Of a stretch of DNA of 64,000 nucleotides, positions 46,773 through 58,573 are shown piece after piece. The DNA is from Gilliamella sp. App4-10 (GTDB lineage Bacteria; Pseudomonadota; Gammaproteobacteria; Enterobacterales; Orbaceae), in assembly GCF_001690495.1 (NCBI RefSeq), contig NZ_LZGS01000044.1:1-64000 (forward strand). Direction: 5' to 3'. The position numbers and the translations under genes are program-made. Every line of letters starts with the position of its first letter. The stretch's first letter is position 1. The notes under the pieces were generated by a model, which was given only the letters and a program-made list of their open reading frames with translations, did not search any database and had not been told where the DNA came from.

Positions 46773-46820
46773 TTATGCTTAAACACCGAATTACCTGAAA
46801 TTTTTTGACAAGATTTTTAT
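46773..46820. repeat. Dispersed ~48-bp intergenic motif, copy 3 (artP-sanA)
   Basis: TTATGC at the left, CTGAAA exactly 22 bp later, then T run and GACAA, as in copies 1 and 2. It lies 12 bp after the sanA stop codon and upstream of the artP operator. Confidence 0.6.
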
Positions 46821-46832
46821 AATTAAGGATGC

Positions 46833-48167
<1,335 letters not shown>

Positions 48168-48171
<4 letters not shown>

Positions 48172-48623
48172 GGCTGATTTTCCTCATCTTGTGGTGATAT
48201 CATTGAATTATTTGGGGCTACTTTATGACAGTATTCCGTTAAAAAAGCACTTAAAATTAATATGATAAGAGAGCTACCTACACAGCCAAATATAATCGGT
48301 ACCCAATTTTGCATTAAAAGTGAATAATTATCCATAATTCCCATTGCAGCAGGAATGAAAAGTAATGTCATGTAACGCATGAAAAGATTGCAACTATTTT
48401 TGATCCAACAGGTGGGAATTAGCTGAAATGTAAGCAATAAAAATAGAATCAACAAACCAATAATACTGCCGGGAATCATTATAGGTAATATTTTAGAAAT
48501 AATCTTTCCTACCCATAGGCAGAGAGTTAATATGACTAATCCTCGACTATAACTAAATAGTGTATAATACAAAGAATATAGTCGATGTTTGATAGTGGCG
48601 TGCTTAGCTAGAAAATGTTTCAT
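48168..48623 (-). CDS. yohJ: LrgA/YohJ family membrane protein
   Basis: 151 residues, four membrane segments in the LrgA/CidA holin-like pattern (IMIPGSIIGLLILFLLL near 46-62, LLFIPAAMGIMDNY near 88-101). Longer by about 20 residues than E. coli YohJ at the N-terminus. First gene of yohJ-yohK-sanA, coupled to yohK by a 4-bp overlap. Confidence 0.9.
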
Positions 48624-48719
48624 AACATAAATGCTATTAGTCTTAATTTTAAATTATGATCATTATGCCTGTGGTTACGCGACATAATTTTATTTGTTTA
48701 TATAATACCCCCGACAAAA

Positions 48720-50165
48720 TTAATTACCAACTAAATAATAGCAATAATGATAAAGTTGTTTAATTATAGCGAGTTTTTCTTGCTGGTGAATATAATTTTC
48801 TGCAAGTTGTTCTAATGTCAATAAATAATCTTCGATTTTTTGGGTATTAAACTTGTCACGACAATAATCCTGCCAAATAATCAGCTCATGTTCTGTTAAA
48901 GTTTGCGGGTAATTTCGCGCTTTATATCTAAAAAATAACGTTGCTAAACGAGGATCATCAAACGTTAATGATAAACTATCTAATAAATGGACTGGCGTGG
49001 TTCGAATTATTTCACAGCGTAATTTATCTTGGTTATTAAAAAATTTTCCATAAATTTGAGTGTCAACATCTGAACGAATAGCATTAACAGAACTGTTGTC
49101 ATCGATATTGAATAGTGCCTGCATTTTATTTTGTAATAATTTGTGATTTTGTAATAGCTTTTGCTGGTTGATTAAGCATTGTTCTATATCAATATTAAAT
49201 CTTTTAGCATTTTCAGATAATAAGGTTTTTAATGGTGCAAGAATAGGACATTTATTGGTATGAACCAATTTTAAAGGCACTCGCGACTCACCCAATTGTA
49301 GATCTTCAGTTTTGGTGTACAGTTTTTCTTTTATTTCCTCAACGGATAGATTGATTAAGAGATCAATATCTCCTGTTAAATCACAAATAACAGCGGAATG
49401 ATTTTGTACTGGATGCCAAATTATAGGCGCAACTAAAGATAGATTACCTCGATGGCTACCTAACATGCCTGATACGTGAACCAGTGGCGTCATATTCACC
49501 ACATCAATAAGCTCAGCTACTTTATTCTTTTTACGTAATGAGAAAAAATAATTGAACAGTTTAGGTTGTTTTTCTTTTATTAATTTAGCCATTGCAATAG
49601 TTGCATAAACATCCGACATCGCATCATGAGCTTGTTCATGCTTAATGTTGTTCGCTTCTGTCAAATGTTGTAAACGAAAGCTTGGTAGACCTTCATCATT
49701 TATTGGCCAATTAATTCCTTCTGGTCTTAGCGCATAACAAGCTCGAACTACATCCAGCAGATCCCATCTTGAATTGCCGTTTTGCCAACAATAAGCATAA
49801 GGATCATAAAAATTACGATATAAAATATTGCGAGTTACTTCATCATCAAAACGAATATTATTATAGCCCAGAATACAAGTATTAGACTCACTAAATGCTT
49901 GATGAATTAGGCGAGTAAATTCTGCTTCACAAATCCCTTTTTGATTTGCTTCTTGAGGTGTAATTCCGGTGATTAATACAGCCTCTGGATTTGGCAGATA
50001 GTCTTGAGCTTGACAGCAATATATAACTAAGGGCTCTTCAATGATATTAAAATCTTCATCAGTTCGAACTCCAGCAAATTGGGCTGGGCGATCTAATGCA
50101 GGATGAGTTCCAAAAGTTTCATAATCGTGAAAGTAAAAAGTTAGTTGTTCAGAGCAGTATTTCAT
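48720..50165 (-). CDS. sbcB: Exodeoxyribonuclease I
   Basis: Degrades single-stranded DNA 3' to 5' in recombination and mismatch repair. 481 residues (E. coli 475). DEDDh exonuclease core: FYFHDYETFGTHPALDRPAQFAG (Exo I), LGYNNIRFDDEV (Exo II) and HDAMSDVYATI (Exo III), followed by the SH3-like and helical C-terminal domains. Monocistronic. Confidence 0.96.
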   Translation of the reverse strand: MKYCSEQLTFYFHDYETFGTHPALDRPAQFAGVRTDEDFNIIEEPLVIYCCQAQDYLPNPEAVLITGITPQEANQKGICEAEFTRLIHQAFSESNTCILGYNNIRFDDEVTRNILYRNFYDPYAYCWQNGNSRWDLLDVVRACYALRPEGINWPINDEGLPSFRLQHLTEANNIKHEQAHDAMSDVYATIAMAKLIKEKQPKLFNYFFSLRKKNKVAELIDVVNMTPLVHVSGMLGSHRGNLSLVAPIIWHPVQNHSAVICDLTGDIDLLINLSVEEIKEKLYTKTEDLQLGESRVPLKLVHTNKCPILAPLKTLLSENAKRFNIDIEQCLINQQKLLQNHKLLQNKMQALFNIDDNSSVNAIRSDVDTQIYGKFFNNQDKLRCEIIRTTPVHLLDSLSLTFDDPRLATLFFRYKARNYPQTLTEHELIIWQDYCRDKFNTQKIEDYLLTLEQLAENYIHQQEKLAIIKQLYHYCYYLVGN

Positions 50166-50236
50166 TGCGTAGTTTTACTCGTATTTGTTTTTGTTACATT
50201 CAATTATTTGATTGTTTTTTAATGTAAGAAAATAAA

Positions 50237-50386
50237 ATGGCGTTAGATTATATAAAACTAAAACCAGTATCAGTTAAGCTTTACTTAGAAGGCTTAAACC
50301 AATTAATATTGCTGAATAAACATAAGAATACCACAAAATTAGGTTTGCATTTTAATTTTTCAAAGGAGGGTAACAAAGTGTTATGA
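50237..50386 (+). CDS. Possible 49-residue small protein
   Basis: An ATG preceded by TAAGAAAATAAA opens a 49-codon frame of ordinary composition (ALDYIKLKPVSVKLYLEGLN at the start) in the 306-bp gap between sbcB and ubiT. No family recognised and no strong ribosome site. A GCCTTG/CAAGGC hairpin follows at 50420-50450. It could be chance. Confidence 0.25.
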   Translation: MALDYIKLKPVSVKLYLEGLNQLILLNKHKNTTKLGLHFNFSKEGNKVL

Positions 50387-50471
50387 AAATTAACTTGTCA
50401 CAAGTGCTGTTCTTATAAGGCCTTGCTAGAAAGTTAAATTTTGACAAGGCATTATTTTGTTTATTTTTAAC

Positions 50472-50978
50472 TTAATTGGTAGGAGCACTTTCGATAATAG
50501 CTGCTAATTTTTGAAGTGTTAGTCTTAATAACTTTGGCATAGTATCTAATTCGATTGAGTCCATTAGGTTTTTAACATAAAGTCCTAACTCAGTATCACC
50601 TTCAACAATCAAACGACGTTGAAAAAATAGAGTATCGGGATCTTGTCGTCGGGTGGCTATCATAATTAAATCATTAGCATTGCCAATAAAACTCACGTCA
50701 GCAATTTCTTCTCGACTTACCACAAGTTTATTATCAATGAGACTTACAAACCAAATAAGCTCTAGATCAGTCACTTGAATTTTAAGCCATCGATTTTCTA
50801 AAAAGTCGAGCTCACCATCTTCAAGAGCATGCTCAAATTGTAGTTGTAATAATTGTTCTATGGCTTGCTTTTTAACATTAAAAGGTATGCATCTTAAGGT
50901 AAGCCCCAAAACATGGGGCGCTTTATTAACAAACTGTGAGTGAATTTTGTTTAAAATTTGGCTTTTCGCTTCAATCAT
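50472..50978 (-). CDS. ubiT: Ubiquinone biosynthesis accessory factor UbiT (SCP2 domain)
   Basis: 168 residues, one SCP2 lipid-binding domain (about 45-145), with LRCIPFNVKKQAIEQLLQLQFEHALEDGELDFLENRWL typical of YhbT/UbiT in order. UbiT, with UbiU and UbiV, supports O2-independent ubiquinone synthesis. UbiU/UbiV are not in this window. Its ATG is adjacent to the stop codon of the Na+/H+ antiporter gene, so it is cotranscribed with it. Confidence 0.88.
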   Translation of the reverse strand: MIEAKSQILNKIHSQFVNKAPHVLGLTLRCIPFNVKKQAIEQLLQLQFEHALEDGELDFLENRWLKIQVTDLELIWFVSLIDNKLVVSREEIADVSFIGNANDLIMIATRRQDPDTLFFQRRLIVEGDTELGLYVKNLMDSIELDTMPKLLRLTLQKLAAIIESAPTN

Positions 50979-52610
50979 TTATGCATCTCCAGAAATCATT
51001 TTTTCATAAATATCTAAATCAGTATTCAGATGTTCAAATGTTTCTTCACTCACCTCATTACGAATTTTCATTTGTAGCAAAGCTGTGCGCTCTGCACCAA
51101 TTGCAACGAGACGCATACGCCTCTCTAAGTTTTCTGCCTCAAGCGCTTTTTGCTCTAAATCTTTAAGACCTGTTCGACGTCTTAACGAACCAATAACACG
51201 AGAACCAATTTCATGAATAATTTCTTGATCTAAACCAGCTTCAGATGTTTCTTGCAATAAATTATTTTGCATTTTTTCAAGACTGATAATTGCTTCTTCG
51301 GCCATTTGACCTTTGACTGTTAAAATTTCATTTTGTTGTTCAGAATTGTCTAAAATTACACTACCTCGTAACAAGATAGGTAATATTATTACTGCTACGA
51401 TCAATGAAATTAAAATGATACCTGTTGCAATAAAAACAAGTTGATAACGACCACTAATTGTCATTGGAATAGATAATACACCTGCTAGGGTAATGGCTCC
51501 TCGAACGCCTGCAAATGTCGAAATCAAAAGATCTCTCGTTGAGTATGCTCTAAATGCAAGTGGGCGTTTGTTTCCAAATGGCATAGTCGGCATATGTTTC
51601 ATACCCCATAACCAAGCAAATCGAGTTCCCATCAATACAGCAAAAACAAATAAAACAATTAAACATAATTGCCATACCTCAATTGATTTATCAATTTGAT
51701 TTTCGGCAAAAGTATTATTCAAAATGCTTGGTAACTGAATACCTAATAAAACAAATACAAATCCATTAAATACAAAGGTTAACATTGACCATGTGCTATC
51801 TGATTGTAAACGTGCAGTTAAAGGAGCATTTCGCATCATACCAGAGTGGTTAACTGTCATGCCAGCACTTACTGCTGCTAAAATGCCAGAACAATGGCAT
51901 TCTTCTGCCATAATATAAGCGGCAAATGGCAGTAAGAATAATAATACAATTTGAATTGCAGGATCATTATGAGTCAGCTTATTTATTTTACGTAAAATAC
52001 GTGCGTATAACCAAGTAAATAAAACACCAATAGCCAATCCACCAATAGCAACAGTAAAAAATTTCACGCTAACATCAAAGATGCTAAATACCGCATCACC
52101 AACAGCAATAGCAATAGCAAATTTTAACGATACCAAGCCCGAAGCATCATTCATTAACGCTTCACCTTCAATGATTTCCATTTTTTCTTTTTCAATGCGC
52201 CCTTTACCGACAATACCACTTAATGCTACGGCATCAGTTGGTGATAAAACTGCCGCTAATGCAAATGTTGCAGCTAACTCAATTCCTTGCGGTAACATCC
52301 AATAAAGTAAATAGCCAACAGCGACAATGGTAATTACAACTAAAACTAGTGCTAGCCCTACAATTTCCCTAACATTGTATACAAAATCTTTTACTGATGT
52401 TTTACGGCCATCAGCAAATAGTAATGGTGGAATGAATAAAACAAGAAATAATTCTGGGTCAAATTTTACATAAACACCAAAGGCAGCCAAAATGCAACCT
52501 AATAATATTTGCATTAGTGGTAGCGGAATTTGAATTGGCAACATTTTAACAACGACACCAGAAAGTGATACAATTAACACTAGAAGTAAAATTACTGAAA
52601 AAAGTTCCAT
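50979..52610 (-). CDS. CPA1-family Na+/H+ antiporter (YjcE type)
   Basis: 543 residues, about twelve membrane segments. The ion-binding part AVLSPTDAVALSGIVGKGRI near 123-142 and GEALMNDASGLVSLKFAIA near 149-167 holds the conserved Asp residues of the family. A cytoplasmic C-terminal tail from about 415 is coiled-coil-like. Length and layout match E. coli YjcE. It is upstream of ubiT with no gap. Confidence 0.92.
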   Translation of the reverse strand: MELFSVILLLVLIVSLSGVVVKMLPIQIPLPLMQILLGCILAAFGVYVKFDPELFLVLFIPPLLFADGRKTSVKDFVYNVREIVGLALVLVVITIVAVGYLLYWMLPQGIELAATFALAAVLSPTDAVALSGIVGKGRIEKEKMEIIEGEALMNDASGLVSLKFAIAIAVGDAVFSIFDVSVKFFTVAIGGLAIGVLFTWLYARILRKINKLTHNDPAIQIVLLFLLPFAAYIMAEECHCSGILAAVSAGMTVNHSGMMRNAPLTARLQSDSTWSMLTFVFNGFVFVLLGIQLPSILNNTFAENQIDKSIEVWQLCLIVLFVFAVLMGTRFAWLWGMKHMPTMPFGNKRPLAFRAYSTRDLLISTFAGVRGAITLAGVLSIPMTISGRYQLVFIATGIILISLIVAVIILPILLRGSVILDNSEQQNEILTVKGQMAEEAIISLEKMQNNLLQETSEAGLDQEIIHEIGSRVIGSLRRRTGLKDLEQKALEAENLERRMRLVAIGAERTALLQMKIRNEVSEETFEHLNTDLDIYEKMISGDA

Positions 52611-52765
52611 AGTTCGTCTTTTATTTATCCTATAATCCTATTGTTTGTATTGATTATATCGGATCTTTAGTTAAATTTCAGGTGAAAATTTCATGGAATT
52701 ATTTAAATTTTGGTCAGATATAATTATTAATTAAAAAACAGTGATATAATTAACAGGTCTTTTCG

Positions 52766-53458
52766 ATGGAAAGTTGGCAAAGAGCATTTATACTACATAC
52801 TCGTTCTTATAGTGAAAGCAGTGTATTAGCCGATCTGTTTGTCGAAAATGTTGGAAAGATTACTGTGTTAGCCAAAGGAGCAAGAAGGAAGAGTTCTGCA
52901 CTGAAAGGCATGTTGCAACCTTTTACTCCACTCATAGTGCAATATTCAGGTCAAGGTGAAATAAAAACATTGAGACAAGTTGAAGCTATGTCTCTGGCAT
53001 TGCCGTTGGTATCTGTTTTCTTATATAGTGGATTTTATTTAAATGAACTATTACATCGAGTTTTAGTTGCAGAAATGGAAATGCCAACTCTTTTTGATGA
53101 TTATCTAAAAAGCTTGCAACAATTAGCCCAGCAGGTCCCTGCAGAACATGTGCTGCGAGATTTTGAATTATCATTATTAGAAAATTTAGGGTATCACGTT
53201 GATTTTTTTCACTGCTATGTAACTAGCGATGATATTGTTGAGTCGATGCATTATCAATATCAACCAGAAAAAGGTTTTATCAGCAGTTTATTACAAAATA
53301 GTTCCGGTTTTACTGGTGAACAAGTTTTGGCTTTAGGGAAACGTCAATTTAATAATGAAGATACACTAAGAGCAGCTAAACGTTTTACCAGAATAGCGTT
53401 GAGACCTTATGTAGGATCAAAACCTTTTAAAAGCAGAGAACTATTTTTAAAAATTTAG
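52766..53458 (+). CDS. recO: DNA repair protein RecO
   Basis: Mediator of RecFOR recombination and RecA loading. 230 residues. N-terminal OB fold (WQRAFILHTRSYSESSVLADLF), basic AKGARRKSSALKGMLQPF near 36-53, a helical C-terminal domain with LLENLGY. The usual era-recO-pdxJ neighbours are absent; it is divergent from the antiporter and convergent with yaiI. Confidence 0.95.
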   Translation: MESWQRAFILHTRSYSESSVLADLFVENVGKITVLAKGARRKSSALKGMLQPFTPLIVQYSGQGEIKTLRQVEAMSLALPLVSVFLYSGFYLNELLHRVLVAEMEMPTLFDDYLKSLQQLAQQVPAEHVLRDFELSLLENLGYHVDFFHCYVTSDDIVESMHYQYQPEKGFISSLLQNSSGFTGEQVLALGKRQFNNEDTLRAAKRFTRIALRPYVGSKPFKSRELFLKI

Positions 53459-53492
53459 TTTTGCTAATTTGAGGCTTGATTGTAATAGATTT

Positions 53493-53948
53493 TTAAATTT
53501 TTTTTGATGCTCGATTAAGTAATATATCAAGTTGATTAGAAAATCTTTCTCGGTTTTTGTTGGAAAACGTAGCTGGTCCTTTCGTCTGTATTCCGCTAGC
53601 TCGCATCGTCTCCATAAAATCTCGCATAGTTAATCGTTCTTTAATTGTATCAAGTGTGTATTGTTCTCCTCGTGGCGTGAGTACTAAAGCACCTTTATTT
53701 AAAACCTCTGATGCAAGTGGAATGTCAGAGGTAATGACTAAATCATTTTTTTTAACTAACTCAACAATTTTATTGTCTGCAACATCAAATCCTTTTTCAA
53801 CTTGCAAGCTTTTGATATAAGGCGAGGAAGGGGGATATAATCGCTGATTAGCAATTAAAACAACATTAATTGCTTTCCTGTTAGCTACTCGATATAAAAT
53901 CTCTTTAATTGGGTTTGGGCATGCATCAGCATCAATCCAAATGTTCAT
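53493..53948 (-). CDS. yaiI: YaiI/YqxD family protein (UPF0178)
   Basis: 151 residues from the ATG that opens [18 protein letters not shown], the conserved family start; twelve upstream in-frame codons are rejected. PIN-like acidic residues [15 protein letters not shown] and the RGEQYT block are all present. Nuclease-like fold, function unproven. Convergent with recO. Confidence 0.93.
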   Translation of the reverse strand: MNIWIDADACPNPIKEILYRVANRKAINVVLIANQRLYPPSSPYIKSLQVEKGFDVADNKIVELVKKNDLVITSDIPLASEVLNKGALVLTPRGEQYTLDTIKERLTMRDFMETMRASGIQTKGPATFSNKNRERFSNQLDILLNRASKKI

Positions 53949-54123
53949 AACCAGTATGTCTATATTATAAAATATCAATTGCAAGCAATTATAGCTGTTA
54001 TTAGGAAAAAACTTCTATTCATTTTTTGTGAAAATATTTTAGGTAAACCAGCTGTTTATTCTATTTTATGAATTTACTTATATTGATATAAACTAATTCT
54101 TTCTATTTAAAATCTTGATGATA

Positions 54124-54186
54124 AGTGGTAGTATATCGGACCAATTTATTTATGTACGCAAGTGCGCTTTCGTGTGGCGCACCACT
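54124..54186 (+). promoter_or_regulatory. thrS translational operator, tRNA-Thr anticodon-arm mimic
   Basis: An outer stem AGTGGT (54124-54129) with ACCACT (54181-54186) encloses an inner hairpin GTGCGC (54162-54167) with GCGCAC (54177-54182, which shares its last two bases with the outer stem, so the two are alternatives or stack). With a T-G closing pair the inner loop is seven bases, TTCGTGT, with CGT in the anticodon position. In E. coli ThrRS represses its own translation by binding such an arm, and this looks like the same control. Confidence 0.78.
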
Positions 54187-54202
54187 GTTATAAGGATTTA
54201 TT

Positions 54203-56128
54203 ATGCCAATTATTACTCTTCCTGATGGAAGTCAACGCCAATTTGATAAACCCGTTACTGTTTTAGAAGTTGCACAAAGTATTGGTGCAGGGCTGGCAAA
54301 AGCTTGTATAGCTGGACGTGTAAATGGTGAGCGTAAAGATGCCTCTGATATTATTGAGCAAGATGCAACATTAGCCATCATTACCACTAAAGACGAAGAT
54401 GGACTTGAAATTATTCGTCATTCTTGTGCACATTTATTAGGTCATGCGATTAAGCAATTATGGCCTGATACACAAATGGCAATCGGTCCAACAATTGATA
54501 ATGGCTTTTATTATGACGTTGATTTAGATCACTCACTAACACAGGAAGATCTTGATGCATTAGAAAAACGCATGCATGAATTGGCTAAAAAAGATTATGA
54601 AGTAAAAAAAGAAGTCGTTAGTTGGGAACAAGCTAGAGAAGTATTTTGGGAGCGACGTGAACCCTATAAAATTGCTATCTTAGATGAGAATATCCCTAAA
54701 GATTCAAAACCAGCACTTTATCATCACGAAGAATATATTGATATGTGTCGTGGACCACATGTACCTAATATGCGTTTTTGCCACCATTTTAAATTGCAAA
54801 AAGTTGCAGGTGCTTATTGGCGTGGTAACAGTGACAATAAAATGTTACAACGTATTTATGGAACAGCATGGGCAGACAAAAAACAGCTCGATAGCTATTT
54901 ACAATTTTTAGAAGAAGCGGCTAAACGTGATCACCGTAAAATAGGTAAACAACTTGATCTTTATCATATGCAAGAAGAAGCGCCCGGTATGGTGTTTTGG
55001 CATAATGATGGATGGATTATCTTCCGTGAACTTGAAGTTTTTGTTCGCACTAAATTGAAAGAGTATGATTATCAAGAAGTAAAAGGTCCATTTATGATGG
55101 ATCGTGTTTTATGGGAAAAAACGGGGCATTGGGGTAATTATAAAGAGTTGATGTTTGTCACTTCATCTGAAAATCGTGAATATTGTATTAAACCAATGAA
55201 CTGTCCAGGGCACGTACAGATTTTTAATCAAGGTTTAAAATCTTATCGTGATTTACCATTACGTATGGCGGAATTTGGTAGTTGTCATCGAAACGAGCCA
55301 TCTGGATCTTTACACGGATTGATGCGTGTTCGAGGTTTTACTCAAGATGATGCGCATATTTTTTGTACTGAAAGTCAAATTCGCAGTGAAGTTAATAACT
55401 GTATCAAAATGGTTTACGATACTTATAGTACTTTCGGTTTTACAGATATTACTGTTAAGTTATCCACTCGTCCAGAAAAACGAATCGGTAAAGATGAAAC
55501 GTGGGATCTTGCTGAAAAAGATTTGGCCGGATGTTTAACTGAAAATGGCATTGATTTTGAATACCTACCAGGTGAGGGTGCCTTTTATGGACCAAAAATC
55601 GAATTTACTCTACATGACTGTTTAGGGCGTGCATGGCAATGTGGTACTGTTCAACTAGACTTTATGCTACCGGAACGTTTAGACGCAACTTATGTTGGCG
55701 AAGATAACGAACGTCATGTTCCTGTTATGATTCATAGAGCTATTTTAGGTTCAATGGAGCGTTTTATGGGAATCTTAACTGAAAACTGTGCAGGATTCTT
55801 CCCAACATGGCTTGCTCCATTGCAAGTTGCGGTAATTAATATTACCGATAATCAAGCTGAATATGCAAAACAATTAACCGCGCAACTACAAAAAGTTGGC
55901 ATTAGAGCAAAAGCGGACTTGAGAAATGAGAAAATAGGGTTTAAAATCCGTGAACATACTCTAAAACGTGTTCCTTATATGTTTGTTTGTGGAGACAAAG
56001 AAATGGAATCAGGAACAATTTCAGTTCGAACTCGCCAAGGTAAAGATCTTGGTAGCTTTGAAGTGAAACATGTTATAGAATTGTTGCTTAACGAAATTCA
56101 TAGTCGTTCATTAGAACAAATGGATTAA
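54203..56128 (+). CDS. thrS: Threonine-tRNA ligase
   Basis: 641 residues. Order: TGS domain (1-62), editing domain with [10 protein letters not shown] (near 73-82) and the CRGPH motif near 182, class II catalytic core with MNCPGH (Cys332-334 region), [13 protein letters not shown] and the [13 protein letters not shown] motif 3, then the anticodon-binding domain. An ATAAGGATT ribosome site is near the operator. It leads the thrS-infC-rpmI-rplT transcript; an infC leader is 27 bp away. Confidence 0.97.
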   Translation: MPIITLPDGSQRQFDKPVTVLEVAQSIGAGLAKACIAGRVNGERKDASDIIEQDATLAIITTKDEDGLEIIRHSCAHLLGHAIKQLWPDTQMAIGPTIDNGFYYDVDLDHSLTQEDLDALEKRMHELAKKDYEVKKEVVSWEQAREVFWERREPYKIAILDENIPKDSKPALYHHEEYIDMCRGPHVPNMRFCHHFKLQKVAGAYWRGNSDNKMLQRIYGTAWADKKQLDSYLQFLEEAAKRDHRKIGKQLDLYHMQEEAPGMVFWHNDGWIIFRELEVFVRTKLKEYDYQEVKGPFMMDRVLWEKTGHWGNYKELMFVTSSENREYCIKPMNCPGHVQIFNQGLKSYRDLPLRMAEFGSCHRNEPSGSLHGLMRVRGFTQDDAHIFCTESQIRSEVNNCIKMVYDTYSTFGFTDITVKLSTRPEKRIGKDETWDLAEKDLAGCLTENGIDFEYLPGEGAFYGPKIEFTLHDCLGRAWQCGTVQLDFMLPERLDATYVGEDNERHVPVMIHRAILGSMERFMGILTENCAGFFPTWLAPLQVAVINITDNQAEYAKQLTAQLQKVGIRAKADLRNEKIGFKIREHTLKRVPYMFVCGDKEMESGTISVRTRQGKDLGSFEVKHVIELLLNEIHSRSLEQMD

Positions 56129-56155
56129 TGATAAATTAATTTGGAGGAATGAGAT

Positions 56156-56695
56156 ATTAAAGTCAGTAAACGAATTCAGTCAACACGAGCACATAAGATC
56201 AACGATGAAATTACCGCTCGCGAGGTGAGATTAACCGGCGTCGATGGTGAGCAGCTCGGTATAGTAAGCTTAGATGAAGCATTAAAACAAGCTGAAGAGG
56301 CAACTTTAGATTTAGTTGAAATAAGCCCTAATGCAGAGCCACCTGTTTGTCGAATTATGGATTATGGCAAGTTCCTCTATGAAAAGAGCAAAGCAACAAA
56401 AGAACAGAAAAAAAAGCAAAAGGTTGTTCAGGTTAAGGAAATTAAGTTCCGACCTGGTACAGACGAAGGCGACTATCAGGTAAAACTCCGCAGCCTGATT
56501 CGCTTTCTTGAAGATGGCGATAAAGCTAAAGTCACATTACGTTTTCGTGGTCGTGAAATGGCTCACCAACAGTTAGGTTCTGAAATGCTCGATCGTATTA
56601 AAGAAGACTTAGCTGATTTGGCGATCATTGAGTCTTATCCAACTAAGATTGAAGGTCGACAAATGATTATGGTGCTTGCGCCGAAGAAAAAATAA
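56156..56695 (+). CDS. infC: Translation initiation factor IF-3, started by AUU
   Basis: 179 residues from an ATT start at 56156, eight bases after GGAGG. The frame gives [20 protein letters not shown], then [20 protein letters not shown], aligned with enterobacterial IF-3 from its first residue; the first ordinary start (GTG 56225) would remove 23 conserved residues. AUU is the known atypical start of infC, used for autorepression, since IF-3 discriminates against it. Motifs [18 protein letters not shown] and [11 protein letters not shown] are intact. Confidence 0.95.
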   Translation: MKVSKRIQSTRAHKINDEITAREVRLTGVDGEQLGIVSLDEALKQAEEATLDLVEISPNAEPPVCRIMDYGKFLYEKSKATKEQKKKQKVVQVKEIKFRPGTDEGDYQVKLRSLIRFLEDGDKAKVTLRFRGREMAHQQLGSEMLDRIKEDLADLAIIESYPTKIEGRQMIMVLAPKKK

Positions 56696-56780
56696 TGGTT
56701 CAACAAGCTAGTTTTTAGTATCATTGAAAATTACACCATTATTTTGTTTTTATTAACAATGCGAAGTGGAAATTAATAAA

Positions 56781-56978
56781 ATGCCTAAAATTAAAACTGT
56801 AAAAGGCGCAGCAAAGCGCTTTAAAAAAACAGCTTCTGGTGGCTTTAAGCATAAGCAAGCTAACAAAAGCCATATCCTAACTAAAAAATCAACTAAACGT
56901 AAACGCCATTTACGTGGTTTGACTACTGTGTCAAAAGGCGATTTAGGTTTAGTTACTGCGTGTGTTCCATACGCTTAA
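56781..56978 (+). CDS. rpmI: 50S ribosomal protein L35
   Basis: 65 residues from the ATG of [17 protein letters not shown]; five in-frame codons further upstream are not part of the family. Basic, with the conserved [15 protein letters not shown]. The 85-bp gap after infC is where L20 represses rpmI-rplT translation in E. coli; a structure there was not resolved by eye. Confidence 0.97.
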   Translation: MPKIKTVKGAAKRFKKTASGGFKHKQANKSHILTKKSTKRKRHLRGLTTVSKGDLGLVTACVPYA

Positions 56979-57005
56979 TTTTGGTTAATTATTTAGAGGA
57001 TATAG

Positions 57006-57362
<357 letters not shown>

Positions 57363-57371
57363 TAACTTGAT

Positions 57372-57395
57372 AAAAGCCGAGTTATCTCGGCTTTT
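57372..57395 (+). terminator. Terminator after rplT
   Basis: A perfect 10-bp stem AAAAGCCGAG (57372-57381) with CTCGGCTTTT (57386-57395), 4-base loop. Confidence 0.92.
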
Positions 57396-57434
57396 ATCAT
57401 TCTAACTTTCATATTTTTGAAGAGTAAATTAATT

Positions 57435-58557
<1,123 letters not shown>

Positions 58558-58573
58558 TTCTGGAGATCAAAAC

